Below, one piece after another: positions 17,320 to 26,449 of a stretch of 64,000 bases of DNA. The stretch is from assembly GCF_031846185.1 (NCBI RefSeq), contig NZ_JAVRIF010000001.1, positions 62,001-126,000 on the forward strand. Direction: 5' to 3'. Under the pieces are notes generated by a model. It ran no database searches. It had not been told where the DNA came from and saw nothing but the letters and a program-made list of their open reading frames with translations. Position numbers and translations under genes: made by a program. Numbering within the stretch: position 1 is the stretch's first letter; every line of letters begins with the position of its first letter. This DNA comes from Thalassotalea_H castellviae. GTDB lineage: Bacteria; Pseudomonadota; Gammaproteobacteria; Enterobacterales; Alteromonadaceae.

Positions 17320-18216
17320 GTGCAGAATCAAAATCCCCCCGATTATTTACGCTGGGATCACCCGCTATCTGACGATAATGACAAGGTTATTCGCCATTGG
17401 TTTGGCGATGAACTCCAGCCCGAATCGTTAATGACCGTGCGTGGTATTGGTATTAAAGAGCCGATGGTAAATGCCAATGTAGATAGACCCATAGGTACGG
17501 GCGATTGGTTGATCATGTTGTTTCATCAACCGGCCAGATTGATTAAACAACAAAAAGCACCTTCTACTGAAGCTAAAACGTTGATCATTTGGCCACCAGG
17601 TGAAAAGCAATTTTTTAGTTGGGCGACCAAAGCAGGCATTGAATACCACTCTTGGATGCATATTGAAGGGACATGGGTAAATGCACAAATTGAAAGTAAT
17701 TTATTACCAATAGCAACACCGATAACTTTAACGGATGAGACAGTAATGATCTGTCATTTACAAAATATGATGGATGAAATGCTACACCCTTTTGCATTTG
17801 ATCCCATTATTATCCAAAACCTTTTTCAAAATTGGGCTCGTGCCATAGCAAGACAAATTGGTACAAAAAATCCAAACAGTAAAATGCCAAGTTATGTGCT
17901 CAGTGTTAAAAACTATTTAGACAAATATTTTAATCAAGCGATTGTATTAGATGAATTAGCGTCATTAGCTGGCGTCTCTAGAAGCCATCTTTGTCATCAA
18001 TTTCGACAGCATTTCGATACCAGTATTAGTCATTATGTTATTCGAAAACGGATGGCAACCGCGCAAAGGTTGTTATTTGATGTTGATATTAAACTCGGGG
18101 CAATTGCTCACCAAGTTGGTTATGCTGATATTTATCAATTCTCTAAACAATTTAAAAAAACCTTTGCTGTTTCACCAAGCCGGTATCGTAAACAACAGCT
18201 TGTACATTGCCAATAA
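17320..18216 (+). CDS. AraC-family regulator of the sugar operon
   Basis: This 298-residue protein ends in a double helix-turn-helix of AraC type (about residues 195-295): LDELASLAGVSRSHLCHQF, then IAHQVGYADIYQFSKQFKKTF and SPSRYR. The N-terminal part (about 1-150) looks like a cupin-type sugar-sensing domain, including IWPPGEKQFF. The start is GTG at 17320 with AGG six bases upstream. It is divergent from the porter gene across 127 bases and is the obvious candidate to control that operon. Ligand and sign of control are unknown. Confidence 0.88.
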   Translation: MQNQNPPDYLRWDHPLSDDNDKVIRHWFGDELQPESLMTVRGIGIKEPMVNANVDRPIGTGDWLIMLFHQPARLIKQQKAPSTEAKTLIIWPPGEKQFFSWATKAGIEYHSWMHIEGTWVNAQIESNLLPIATPITLTDETVMICHLQNMMDEMLHPFAFDPIIIQNLFQNWARAIARQIGTKNPNSKMPSYVLSVKNYLDKYFNQAIVLDELASLAGVSRSHLCHQFRQHFDTSISHYVIRKRMATAQRLLFDVDIKLGAIAHQVGYADIYQFSKQFKKTFAVSPSRYRKQQLVHCQ

Positions 18217-18665
18217 AATAAACATCTACTTCAAAAAACAAACCATTGATTAAACTTGATGACTTTCATTAATGACAACTTGCAATTGTTTTGATTCTTT
18301 TCAAGTTTTAAATTGAGTTCATCAAGTATTTTCAGCTGCTTAGTTTCAGCATTTAATGAAAAAAGCATTCACCATTATCTCAATATGTTCTTTTTCAATT
18401 TCCGTTATCGGTTTTAAAATAATCAGACACTATTGAAAATTACCAGCGAATTTAGGCAATTCCTACCTGACAATCTCGGATATTTAACTGTCGTAACTAA
18501 CACGATAACGTCTGCAATTTCTTATATTTACCACATCATTTACAACCCTAATAACTCCTTAGTACTTTATCTCTATTGGCTTAGATGGCTAATCACACCT
18601 TTAATAAATATCCACCGATTTAACTTATTTACATTGAAAGTGAATATTCACACCACCAAAACATA
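18217..18665. other. Non-coding region before repeat array
   Basis: About 450 bases lie between the AraC-type gene and the repeats before hicB. I see no gene with a ribosome site or family likeness, and no clear terminator. It may be the residue of a lost gene, for example a toxin partner of hicB, but no remnant can be read. Confidence 0.45.
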
Positions 18666-18782
18666 GAGTTATCGGGGTTATTGGTGTCTGCGATTTTAGG
18701 GTTACCAGAGTTATTAATGCTAATCTAGCGGAGTTATCAGGGTTATTAGTTGTTGACCATAAGGGGTTATCAGGGTTACTAT
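18666..18782 (+). repeat. Four 17-bp repeats spaced 32-33 bp
   Basis: GAGTTATCGGGGTTATT (18666), GGGTTACCAGAGTTATT (18699), GAGTTATCAGGGTTATT (18731) and GGGTTATCAGGGTTACT (18764) start 33, 32 and 33 bases apart, about three helical turns. Each holds two RGTTA half-motifs about 10 bases apart. The last ends 29 bases before the hicB start, where promoter and operator would lie. An operator array is inferred; a decaying minisatellite is the alternative. Confidence 0.7.
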
Positions 18783-18811
18783 GATAAACTCATTAAAAAG
18801 GGACAAAAACA

Positions 18812-19210
18812 ATGAAATACCCTATTGCACTAAAAAAGATTATTGGCAGTGAACACTATAAAGTTAGCGTGCCTGATCTACCTGGTTGCGAGTGTCATGC
18901 TACGACCATTGATCAAGCTTTAATCGACATAGAAAAAAGCATGGCATCACACTTTTCGATTTTGGCTGAATATGGGGAAAGTATTCCTCATGCGTCAACG
19001 ATAGAGAAACATCAGGAAAGTATTAATCAGGTAATTTGGTGTTTAGTTGATATCGACATCACGCCCTATTTAGGCAAAAGTCATAAAATTAACGTGACAT
19101 TGCCAGAGCTGTTAATTAAACAAATAGATGATCGGGTGAGTAAATCAGAAGCACATAAAACACGCTCTGGTTTTATTGCCAGTGCGTGTTTACAAGCATT
19201 AAATAATTAA
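18812..19210 (+). CDS. hicB: HicB-like antitoxin, orphan
   Basis: This 132-residue protein has the partial RNase H-like HicB fold at the N-terminus (YPIALKKI, then VSVPDLPGCECHATTIDQAL). A C-terminal ribbon-helix-helix region follows (INVTLPELLIKQIDDRVSKSEAHKTRSGFIASACLQAL). HicB proteins normally neutralise the HicA mRNA-cleaving toxin and repress their own promoter. No hicA-like gene of about 60 codons is present on either side, so this is an orphan or a stand-alone regulator. AAGGGA lies eight bases before the ATG. The four direct repeats just upstream are plausible binding sites for its ribbon-helix-helix part. Confidence 0.85.
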   Translation: MKYPIALKKIIGSEHYKVSVPDLPGCECHATTIDQALIDIEKSMASHFSILAEYGESIPHASTIEKHQESINQVIWCLVDIDITPYLGKSHKINVTLPELLIKQIDDRVSKSEAHKTRSGFIASACLQALNN

Positions 19211-19265
19211 CTTATGTATGACAGTTATATTCTAAAGACGCTTATGTTTTAAAAGTACAAGCGTG

Positions 19266-19955
19266 TTAAAGATGAGCCAGAAGCGGTTGTAAATTAAATT
19301 TAGCCGCTGCTTTTTGTATATCGGTTTGTTTATCAAGTTGTGCTAGCAAAGGCATAGGAAAAAACTGTGATAGTTCAGCAATGTTTTCCTCAAGATATGG
19401 CATGTTGTCTAGGCAATTTGCCACCCAGCCTACACACGTTAAACCGTCTGAAACAATTGCTTGATAAGTTAAAATTGCATGATTTAAACAACCAAGTTTC
19501 ATATTAACTACGAGAATAACGTCTTGCTTGCTGCTTTGAACAAATTGCGATAAAAATTGTCCATTACCTAGCGGTAGGCGCCAGCCACCAGCCCCTTCAG
19601 TGATCACAACATCACAATGATTATTGGTGATACTCTGATAATGTTCATCAAGAAAAGCTAAATCTATCACCTTATTATGTTTTTGAGCGGCAATATGCGG
19701 TGCAATGGGTTCTTCAAAAGCAATCGGGTTTACGTTCGCTAACGATTGTTGACAATTTGAAGCATTTGCCAGTAATAAGGCATCTTCATTAACAAGCTGG
19801 AACCCCTGCTGCATTTCGACTTTATCACAACCTGCTGATATTGGTTTATAAACAGCAACGGTTAATTGCTGTACAACAAGTGCAGTAATAAGCGACTGCG
19901 CCACATAAGTTTTACCCGCATCTGTGTCAGTAGCAGTAATAAAAAGTTTAATCAT
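19266..19955 (-). CDS. bioD: Dethiobiotin synthetase
   Basis: BioD (229 residues) closes the ureido ring of dethiobiotin from 7,8-diaminopelargonate, CO2 and ATP. The P-loop TATDTDAGKT is at the N-terminus, and KPISAGCD and VVITEGAGGWRLPL are family motifs that bind substrate and nucleotide. Length is typical. Its ATG overlaps the end of bioC by eight bases. It is the last gene of bioBFCD. Confidence 0.94.
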   Translation of the reverse strand: MIKLFITATDTDAGKTYVAQSLITALVVQQLTVAVYKPISAGCDKVEMQQGFQLVNEDALLLANASNCQQSLANVNPIAFEEPIAPHIAAQKHNKVIDLAFLDEHYQSITNNHCDVVITEGAGGWRLPLGNGQFLSQFVQSSKQDVILVVNMKLGCLNHAILTYQAIVSDGLTCVGWVANCLDNMPYLEENIAELSQFFPMPLLAQLDKQTDIQKAAAKFNLQPLLAHL

Positions 19956-20733
19956 TTAGTTTTACCATTAAGCCAGAAAAAACTTTATACGTGGCAGGAT
20001 AAATACCACTAGGTTCAAGAAAGTCCTGATAAGAAACCATCATTTTTTGCCATTTATCTTTACCTGCTAAGCCCTTTGATTGCTTTTTAGGCACTTGGTT
20101 AGCGCCTAAACCTTTTAGTTCTTTGGCAAGATGAAGCACATTTTCATATTCTAAAACAATATCTTTGTTTGAAAATTCAATTAACTTTGATTCATCGGTA
20201 TTGAAGATCGCGGAAAGGTCTTGTTCAGTTTTAAAATCAATAACATGTTTATCATCATCAACTTGTGCCCACGACGATTTTAGTTCGAATAAGGTTCCAT
20301 CGACTAACGTTGAAAAGATAAATAAACCACCTGGTTTTAACACTCTAATGATTTCAGCTTTTAAAACAGGTAAAGCTTCACACCATTGGATCATCAAATT
20401 AGAATAAATCAGATCAATGCTACCATTTGCAAAAGGTAACTGGTAAGCGTCGGCTTCTAACCAAACAATTGACTCATTTCGATTGTGTTTGGCAAATTCC
20501 AACATTTTCGTCGATATATCTAAACCAATCACTTGATGATATCGAGACGCTAAAATATCAGTAAAAAATCCGGTTCCGCTGCCTAAATCTACCACGGTTA
20601 AATCGTTACGATTTGGTAACCAAGGCATTAAATTTTTTCCGCTATAACGTTGTAAACGAGCAGAAATATCGTACGACTCACTGGCTGAGCCAAATGATCG
20701 CGCTATCTTTGATAAATTTATATTTTCTGGCAT
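19948..20733 (-). CDS. bioC: Malonyl-ACP O-methyltransferase BioC
   Basis: This SAM-dependent methyltransferase of about 261 residues methylates malonyl-ACP, so that fatty acid synthesis can build the pimeloyl chain of biotin. Motif I is VVDLGSGTGFF (about residues 44-54). Later come DLIYSNLMIQWC and LKPGGLFIFSTL, typical of class I methyltransferases and of BioC. I chose the ATG at 20733, which overlaps the bioF stop by one base (TGATG); the upstream TTG is not needed. No bioH is visible nearby, so the esterase must be encoded elsewhere. Confidence 0.93.
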   Translation of the reverse strand: MPENINLSKIARSFGSASESYDISARLQRYSGKNLMPWLPNRNDLTVVDLGSGTGFFTDILASRYHQVIGLDISTKMLEFAKHNRNESIVWLEADAYQLPFANGSIDLIYSNLMIQWCEALPVLKAEIIRVLKPGGLFIFSTLVDGTLFELKSSWAQVDDDKHVIDFKTEQDLSAIFNTDESKLIEFSNKDIVLEYENVLHLAKELKGLGANQVPKKQSKGLAGKDKWQKMMVSYQDFLEPSGIYPATYKVFSGLMVKLND

Positions 20734-21875
20734 CAATTGATGGCCTTATTAATGTTTTCAGCTAAGTACTTGATATCTTGTTTATTATGATTAGCACAAA
20801 TAGTAACACGTAACCGAGATGTGCCATTAGGAACAGTCGGAGGTCTAATTGCTGTTAACCAAATACCCTTAGCTTTTAATTTCTCTGCAATGTCTAAGCT
20901 CTTCTTTTCATCACCGACGATTATGGCGTGAATTGATGAGGATGTTGGGATCATTTCGATGTTATCATTTAAACTTTTGGCAAAAAGTCTACTTAACTCT
21001 GCAATTTTTTCACGTCGCCAATTGTCCTTTTGAATAATTTCGACACTCTTATTTGTTGCCCAAGCAATTGCCGGTGACATTGCGGTTGAATAAATATAAT
21101 GACGTGAAAAATTAATCAAATAATCATGCAGTGTTTCATCACACGCAATAAACGCACCTGATGTGGCAACAGCTTTGCCAAATGTCGCCATAACGATATC
21201 AACGTGCGGATTAATACTGACACTGCCTTGACCTTTTTCACCTATGATCCCAAGGCTATGAGCATCGTCTAAATATAGCCAAGCTTGGTGTTTTTGCGCG
21301 ATTTTTTGTAAGGCATTTATATCGGCTTGATCACCATCCATGCTAAATACTCCTTCAGAAACAATAAGATTGTTTGCTAAAGATTTTTTCAGTAATAATT
21401 GTTCCAGTTGCTGATAGTTATTGTGTAAAAAGCGTTTCACTTTCGCTTTTCCTGACAATGCTCCATCGATAAGCGATGCATGAGAGAGTTTATCTAACCA
21501 AAATTGTGTTTGCTCACATGCTAAAGCACTCAATAGACCATGATTTGCAGAAAACCCACTATTAAATAACAAACACTTTGGTTTGTTTAACCATTCGCAT
21601 AAAGTATTTTCTAACACGTTATGAGCATAACTAAAACCAGTCACTAAACTGGAAGAACAAGACGATACACCAAATTTACTAACCCCTTCTTGTAAAGCAT
21701 GGTTAATATCGGGGTGTTGATTTAACCCTAAATAATCATTCGAAGAAAAATTTAAATATTCTTTATCATTACAGAAAAGGTTTGCTTCTTGTTGCTTTGC
21801 AATACATTGGCGTTGCCTGAAACGATGGGTAAGTTTTTGCTGAGCGAGTTGCTCAGCAAGATATTCAAAAGCCAT
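20733..21875 (-). CDS. bioF: 8-amino-7-oxononanoate synthase
   Basis: BioF (380 residues) is a PLP enzyme that condenses pimeloyl-ACP with alanine. The fold-type I marks are visible: NDYLGLNQHP, SSSLVTGFSYAH, YLDDAHSLGIIGEKGQG, and the PLP lysine in MATFGKAVATSGAF. Length is normal. The ATG at 21875 follows bioB by 24 bases and the stop is coupled to bioC. Confidence 0.95.
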   Translation of the reverse strand: MAFEYLAEQLAQQKLTHRFRQRQCIAKQQEANLFCNDKEYLNFSSNDYLGLNQHPDINHALQEGVSKFGVSSCSSSLVTGFSYAHNVLENTLCEWLNKPKCLLFNSGFSANHGLLSALACEQTQFWLDKLSHASLIDGALSGKAKVKRFLHNNYQQLEQLLLKKSLANNLIVSEGVFSMDGDQADINALQKIAQKHQAWLYLDDAHSLGIIGEKGQGSVSINPHVDIVMATFGKAVATSGAFIACDETLHDYLINFSRHYIYSTAMSPAIAWATNKSVEIIQKDNWRREKIAELSRLFAKSLNDNIEMIPTSSSIHAIIVGDEKKSLDIAEKLKAKGIWLTAIRPPTVPNGTSRLRVTICANHNKQDIKYLAENINKAIN

Positions 21876-21899
21876 AATGTTTAGTCAGTTAAACGCAGA

Positions 21900-22973
21900 C
21901 TATGCTTGAGTAGCATCATAAAACAATTCACTGTTCTGCTGATTGATCACAGCAGTGTGAATGGCTTTTTCGTCATTTTGATCAGGGCTATCAACCGTTT
22001 CAGTATTTATCCCTAATTTTGCAAATAACTGCATATCTTTATTCGCTTCAGGATTACCTGTGGTTAGTAGTTTACAACCATAAAAGATTGAATTAGCTCC
22101 AGCTAAAAAGCACATGGATTGCATTTGTTCATTCATGGCATCTCGGCCTGCTGATAAACGAACATGACTTTTGGGCATCATGATACGGGCAACGGCAATA
22201 CAACGAATAAAATCGAAATGATCTAAATCGTCGACATCTGCTAATGGCGTGCCTGCTATTTTCACTAACATGTTAATTGGCACACTGTCAGGGTGCTTAG
22301 GTAAATTCGCGAGTTGGGCTAAAAACGAGACACGGTCTTGTGCTTTTTCGCCTAAACCAACAATGCCACCACTACACACTTTCATGCCGGCATCTCGCAC
22401 GTTTTGTAAGGTGTCTAAACGGTCTTGGTAACTACGGGTAGTAATAATTGAATTATAATGCTCAGGTGAAGTATCAAGATTATGGTTATAGTAGTCTAAA
22501 CCAGCTTCTTGTAGTTCACCGGCTTGATCGCTATCAATCATGCCTAAGGTCATGCAAGTTTCCAACCCCATGGCTTTTACGCCTTTCACCATTTCTACAA
22601 CATATGGCATATCACGAGCTTTTGGGTTTCTCCATCCGGCTCCCATACAAAAGCGTGTTGAACCTTGTTCTTTAGCAATTTTTGCGGCTTCAAGTACTTT
22701 TTCTACTTCCATTAACCGTTCTTTTTCTATGTCCGTGTTATAACGAGCACTTTGAGAACAATATTTACAATCTTCAGGACAAGCACCTGTTTTAATAGAC
22801 AATAATGTACTGACTTGCACTTCATTTGGATTGAAATTTTCACGGTGAACCGTTTGTGCTTTAAACATTAAATCATTAAAAGGTAAGTCAAATAATGCTT
22901 TCACTTCAGCATGTGACCAATCGTGACGGATTTGACTATTGGGGTTAATGCCTAATTGATTATCTTGAACCAT
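21900..22973 (-). CDS. bioB: Biotin synthase
   Basis: BioB (357 residues) is a radical-SAM enzyme that inserts sulphur into dethiobiotin. The CxxxCxxC motif for the 4Fe-4S cluster is in GACPEDCKYCSQSARY near residues 53-60. The later RLSAGRDAM segment holds the Arg that binds the auxiliary 2Fe-2S cluster. The C-terminal tail is somewhat longer than the E. coli protein. It is first in the bioBFCD operon and divergent from bioA. The BirA-like operator lies 72-104 bases upstream. Confidence 0.96.
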   Translation of the reverse strand: MVQDNQLGINPNSQIRHDWSHAEVKALFDLPFNDLMFKAQTVHRENFNPNEVQVSTLLSIKTGACPEDCKYCSQSARYNTDIEKERLMEVEKVLEAAKIAKEQGSTRFCMGAGWRNPKARDMPYVVEMVKGVKAMGLETCMTLGMIDSDQAGELQEAGLDYYNHNLDTSPEHYNSIITTRSYQDRLDTLQNVRDAGMKVCSGGIVGLGEKAQDRVSFLAQLANLPKHPDSVPINMLVKIAGTPLADVDDLDHFDFIRCIAVARIMMPKSHVRLSAGRDAMNEQMQSMCFLAGANSIFYGCKLLTTGNPEANKDMQLFAKLGINTETVDSPDQNDEKAIHTAVINQQNSELFYDATQA

Positions 22974-23044
22974 TGCGCTACAGCCTATTTTAATTGAAAT
23001 TGCATCATATAATTTTAACGGGTAGTCTATGGCGCATTAGCGAG

Positions 23045-23077
23045 TTGTCAACAAAAAACACCACAAAAAGTTTACAT
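23045..23077 (+). promoter_or_regulatory. BirA operator between bioB and bioA
   Basis: Half-sites TTGTCAACA and AGTTTACAT are separated by 15 bases, each matching seven of nine positions of the BirA consensus TTGTAAACC-N14/15-GGTTTACAA. The site ends directly at the bioA ATG. Bound biotinyl-BirA could block both divergent transcripts. Confidence 0.72.
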
Positions 23078-24379
23078 ATGAACAATAAACATACAGAATT
23101 ACTTGAATTTGATCGCCAACACATCTGGCACCCTTATACGTCAATGTCAAAACCATTACCGTCATACCTTGTCGAATCTGCTCATGGAGTAGAAATTAAA
23201 CTTTCATCCGGTGAGACATTGATTGATGGTATGTCTTCTTGGTGGTCAGTTTTACATGGTTATAATCATCCTGTACTTAATCAAGCGTTAACAGAACAAG
23301 CTCAGGATTTTTCTCATATTATGTTTGGTGGCCTTACTCATCAACCGGCGATTGATTTAGCCAAAAAGCTGATTCATTTAACCCCGAAAACATTAGACAA
23401 AGTCTTTTTCTCTGATAGCGGCTCTGTTGCAGTAGAAGTCGCATTGAAAATGGCGTTGCAATATTGGCAAAGTAAAGGACAAGCAGATAAGTACCGAGTT
23501 ATGACCGTCAGAAACGGCTATCACGGTGACACTTTTGCAGCAATGTCCGTGTGTGACCCCATTACAGGTATGCATCAAATTTTCGAAAAAGTACTGATGA
23601 AGAGTATTTTTGCTCCTGCACCAAGTATAAACATTGATGAAACTTGGCACGATGATGAAATCACGACACTAGAAGCTTTATTTAAACAACATCATCACGA
23701 AACAGCCGCCTTTATTATTGAGCCTATTGTTCAAGGCACTGGCGGCATGCGTTTTTATCATCCTAATTACTTAAAAGCGGTACGTCAGTTATGTGATCAA
23801 TATCAAATTTTATTTATCGCAGATGAAATTGCCACAGGTTTAGGCCGTACAGGAAAATTATTTGCTTGTGAATGGGCTAATATTTCACCTGATATTATGT
23901 GCTTAGGAAAAACATTAACCGGTGGTTACCTAACCTTAGCAGCAACCCTTTGTACGGCTGAAATAGCGCAAACCATTAGCGAAGGTGAAGCCAGTTGTTT
24001 TATGCATGGCCCCACTTATATGGCTAACCCCCTTGCCTGTGCTGTTGCAAATGCGAGTATTGACTTATTAATTAATCAAGATTGGCAACATAAAATTAGT
24101 TCGATTGAACTACAGTTCCAACAACAATTATTACCATTAAAGCAATGTAACAAAGTAGCCAGTACTCGTGTGCTTGGCAGTATTGGGGTGGTTGAAACCA
24201 CTCATGCGGTTAATGTGGCAACGATTCAAAAACGTTTTGTTGAGTTAGGGGTTTGGATCCGCCCTTTTGGTAAGCTAATTTATATCATGCCGCCGTTAGT
24301 GATCAACAAGACACAAATAAGCCAACTGGTTTTAGCGATTAAAACTGTCCTTTCGGAAGATGAGTGTTTTCTCGATTAA
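23078..24379 (+). CDS. bioA: Adenosylmethionine-8-amino-7-oxononanoate aminotransferase
   Basis: BioA transfers an amino group from SAM to KAPA to give 7,8-diaminopelargonate. The 433-residue product from the ATG at 23078 begins LLEFDRQHIWHPYTSM, as BioA proteins do, which fixes the start; the longer frame from 22994 would run through the operator. Other marks are DGMSSWWSVLHGYNHP, DSGSVAVEVALKMALQYW, FIADEIATGLGRTG and the PLP lysine in CLGKTLTGG. Only a weak ribosome site (AAAG) is seen. The stop overlaps the convergent membrane-protein gene by four bases. Confidence 0.95.
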   Translation: MNNKHTELLEFDRQHIWHPYTSMSKPLPSYLVESAHGVEIKLSSGETLIDGMSSWWSVLHGYNHPVLNQALTEQAQDFSHIMFGGLTHQPAIDLAKKLIHLTPKTLDKVFFSDSGSVAVEVALKMALQYWQSKGQADKYRVMTVRNGYHGDTFAAMSVCDPITGMHQIFEKVLMKSIFAPAPSINIDETWHDDEITTLEALFKQHHHETAAFIIEPIVQGTGGMRFYHPNYLKAVRQLCDQYQILFIADEIATGLGRTGKLFACEWANISPDIMCLGKTLTGGYLTLAATLCTAEIAQTISEGEASCFMHGPTYMANPLACAVANASIDLLINQDWQHKISSIELQFQQQLLPLKQCNKVASTRVLGSIGVVETTHAVNVATIQKRFVELGVWIRPFGKLIYIMPPLVINKTQISQLVLAIKTVLSEDECFLD

Positions 24380-24738
24380 ACCAGTCTAGTAACAATATAA
24401 GCAACCCATGCGATAGAGACAATAAACAATAGAAAGACATTAAATTGTTTATTGTCGGTTTTTCTTCTGCTGCGATATTTGTGCACAAAAATAGAGATAT
24501 AGCTAAATAAAGCACTTAACCATAACATAATATATAAATACCCAGTCAAAGGTGTTAACCAGAATTTTCTAATCGAGATATTGTGATAACGTAAAACACC
24601 ATAATCATTTTCAGGTGCTGCATAGTACGAAATGATCAACGCAATGGTAAATAATCCCCACGCTAACAAGGTAGAAATACGAATAGCTTTTAACCAAAAA
24701 TCTTCTGATCGCCTCCGTTCTTGTTTATCTGACTCCAT
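24376..24738 (-). CDS. Small inner-membrane protein, function unknown
   Basis: A 120-residue protein with a charged N-terminus (ESDKQERRRSEDF) and three hydrophobic helices near residues 20-40, 65-85 and 100-118. Basic residues (HKYRSRRK) fall in the second loop. It has no recognised catalytic motif. It is convergent with bioA, overlapping it by four bases, and divergent from asnS. The membrane topology is clear; the role is not. Confidence 0.72.
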   Translation of the reverse strand: MESDKQERRRSEDFWLKAIRISTLLAWGLFTIALIISYYAAPENDYGVLRYHNISIRKFWLTPLTGYLYIMLWLSALFSYISIFVHKYRSRRKTDNKQFNVFLLFIVSIAWVAYIVTRLV

Positions 24739-24883
24739 AAAAATGCCTTTGATTTAAAAATTTATAAAAATTCATCAATAATTAGACCGTAAAACTCAAC
24801 TTTTACTTGTTAAACAGTACAAGCACGGTAACATATCCCTCCTTATTTCGAGAACAAAAATTTACTAGCAAAGAGGTTGATAA

Positions 24884-26284
24884 ATGTCAGTTATAGCAAT
24901 TACTGATGTCTTAGCAGGACAATACCCTGTAAACGAAGAAATAACCATCAACGGTTGGATCAGAACTCGCCGTGATTCTAAAGCAGGTATTTCATTTTTA
25001 GCGATACATGACGGTTCATGTTTTGATGCCATACAAGCAATTACGCCAAGTGAACTAGACAATTATCAATCTGAAGTTTTAAAACTGACTACCGGTGCTG
25101 CAGTTAAAGTGACGGGTATTTTAGTTGAATCTCCAGGTAAAGGTCAGTCATATGAAATTCAAGCAACCAATGTTGTCGTTCATGGCTTAGTGGATGATCC
25201 TGATACTTACCCAATGGCAGCTAAACGTCATAGTATTGAGTTTTTACGTGAACAAGCTCACTTACGTGCACGAACAAATATTGGTGGCGCTGTCACTCGT
25301 GTTAGAAATAGCTTAGCCCAAGCGGTTCATCGCTTTTTACATAGCAAAGGTTATTTTTGGATCAGTACCCCTTTAATTACCGGCAGTGATTGTGAAGGCG
25401 CAGGTGAAATGTTCCGCGTAAGTACGTTAGATATGGAAAACTTACCGAGAACAGACAAAGGCGATGTTGATTACCAAAAAGACTTTTTTGGCAAAGAAAC
25501 CTTTTTAACGGTTTCAGGCCAACTAAACGTTGAAACATATGCATGTGCCCTTTCCAAAGTGTATACCTTTGGGCCAACCTTCCGTGCTGAAAATTCAAAT
25601 ACCACGCGTCATTTAGCGGAGTTTTGGATGATTGAACCTGAAATAGCTTTTGCTGATTTAGCCGATGCCGCCGATCTGGCAGAAGAAATGTTGAAATATG
25701 TTTTTACTGCTGTACTTGAAGAACGTGCCGACGACATGGCGTTTTTCCAACAACGTGTTGATAAAACCGTCATTGATCGTTTAAATTCAGTGATCAATAA
25801 CGACTTTGTTCGCCTTGATTACACTGACGCAATTACCATTTTAGAAAACTGTGATAAAAAGTTCGAAAATCCTGTTTCTTGGGGAGTTGATTTAAATTCA
25901 GAGCATGAACGTTATTTAGCAGAAGAACACTTTAATGGCCCAGTCGTTCTACAGAACTATCCAAAAGATATTAAATCGTTCTATATGCGTTTAAATGACG
26001 ATGGTAAAACGGTTGCTGCAATGGATATTTTAGCACCAGGTATTGGTGAAATTATTGGTGGTAGCCAACGTGAAGAACGTCTTGATGTCCTTGATTCGCG
26101 TTTAGCAGAAATGAACCTCAATCAAGAAGATTATAGCTGGTATCGTGATCTACGTAGATACGGCACTGTGCCTCATTCTGGTTTTGGTTTAGGGTTTGAA
26201 CGTTTAGTAGCGTACGCAACAGGTATGCAAAATGTTCGTGACGTGATCCCATTCCCAAGAACACCAAATAATGCGGCTTTTTAG
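24884..26284 (+). CDS. asnS: Asparaginyl-tRNA synthetase
   Basis: This 466-residue class IIb synthetase charges tRNA-Asn. The N-terminal OB-fold anticodon-binding domain (about 15-105, INGWIRTRRDSK) precedes the catalytic core. Motif 2 is FGPTFRAENSNTTRHLAEFWMIEPE and motif 3 is GFGLGFERLVAYATG. Length matches bacterial AsnS. AGAGG lies seven bases before the ATG. A strong terminator follows the stop. Confidence 0.97.
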   Translation: MSVIAITDVLAGQYPVNEEITINGWIRTRRDSKAGISFLAIHDGSCFDAIQAITPSELDNYQSEVLKLTTGAAVKVTGILVESPGKGQSYEIQATNVVVHGLVDDPDTYPMAAKRHSIEFLREQAHLRARTNIGGAVTRVRNSLAQAVHRFLHSKGYFWISTPLITGSDCEGAGEMFRVSTLDMENLPRTDKGDVDYQKDFFGKETFLTVSGQLNVETYACALSKVYTFGPTFRAENSNTTRHLAEFWMIEPEIAFADLADAADLAEEMLKYVFTAVLEERADDMAFFQQRVDKTVIDRLNSVINNDFVRLDYTDAITILENCDKKFENPVSWGVDLNSEHERYLAEEHFNGPVVLQNYPKDIKSFYMRLNDDGKTVAAMDILAPGIGEIIGGSQREERLDVLDSRLAEMNLNQEDYSWYRDLRRYGTVPHSGFGLGFERLVAYATGMQNVRDVIPFPRTPNNAAF

Positions 26285-26328
26285 ATAATTAAGTGTATCC
26301 TACACTGCATTAATACCTTATGAATTAC

Positions 26329-26356
26329 AAAGCCCTTTAATAAGGGCTTTTTTTTG
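26329..26356 (+). terminator. Terminator of asnS
   Basis: An AAAGCCCTT/AAGGGCTTT stem with a short loop and an eight-T run, 45 bases after the asnS stop. Confidence 0.88.
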
Positions 26357-26449
26357 TCTTGTTCATTTTATCTGCTTTATCTAACACGGCTTTAAAAGCA
26401 AGTCAGTACCCTTTGACACGGGATGAGTTATCAACAGAAACCGGCCGAA

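Noticed and set aside
18433..18666. Open frame of 77 codons before the hicB repeats, considered as a lost hicA
   Set aside because: No HicA-like motif (the conserved His and basic strand pattern), no ribosome site, and it runs into the repeats.
22994..23077. N-terminal extension of bioA
   Set aside because: The extension lacks BioA similarity and reads through the BirA operator; the ATG at 23078 fits the family.
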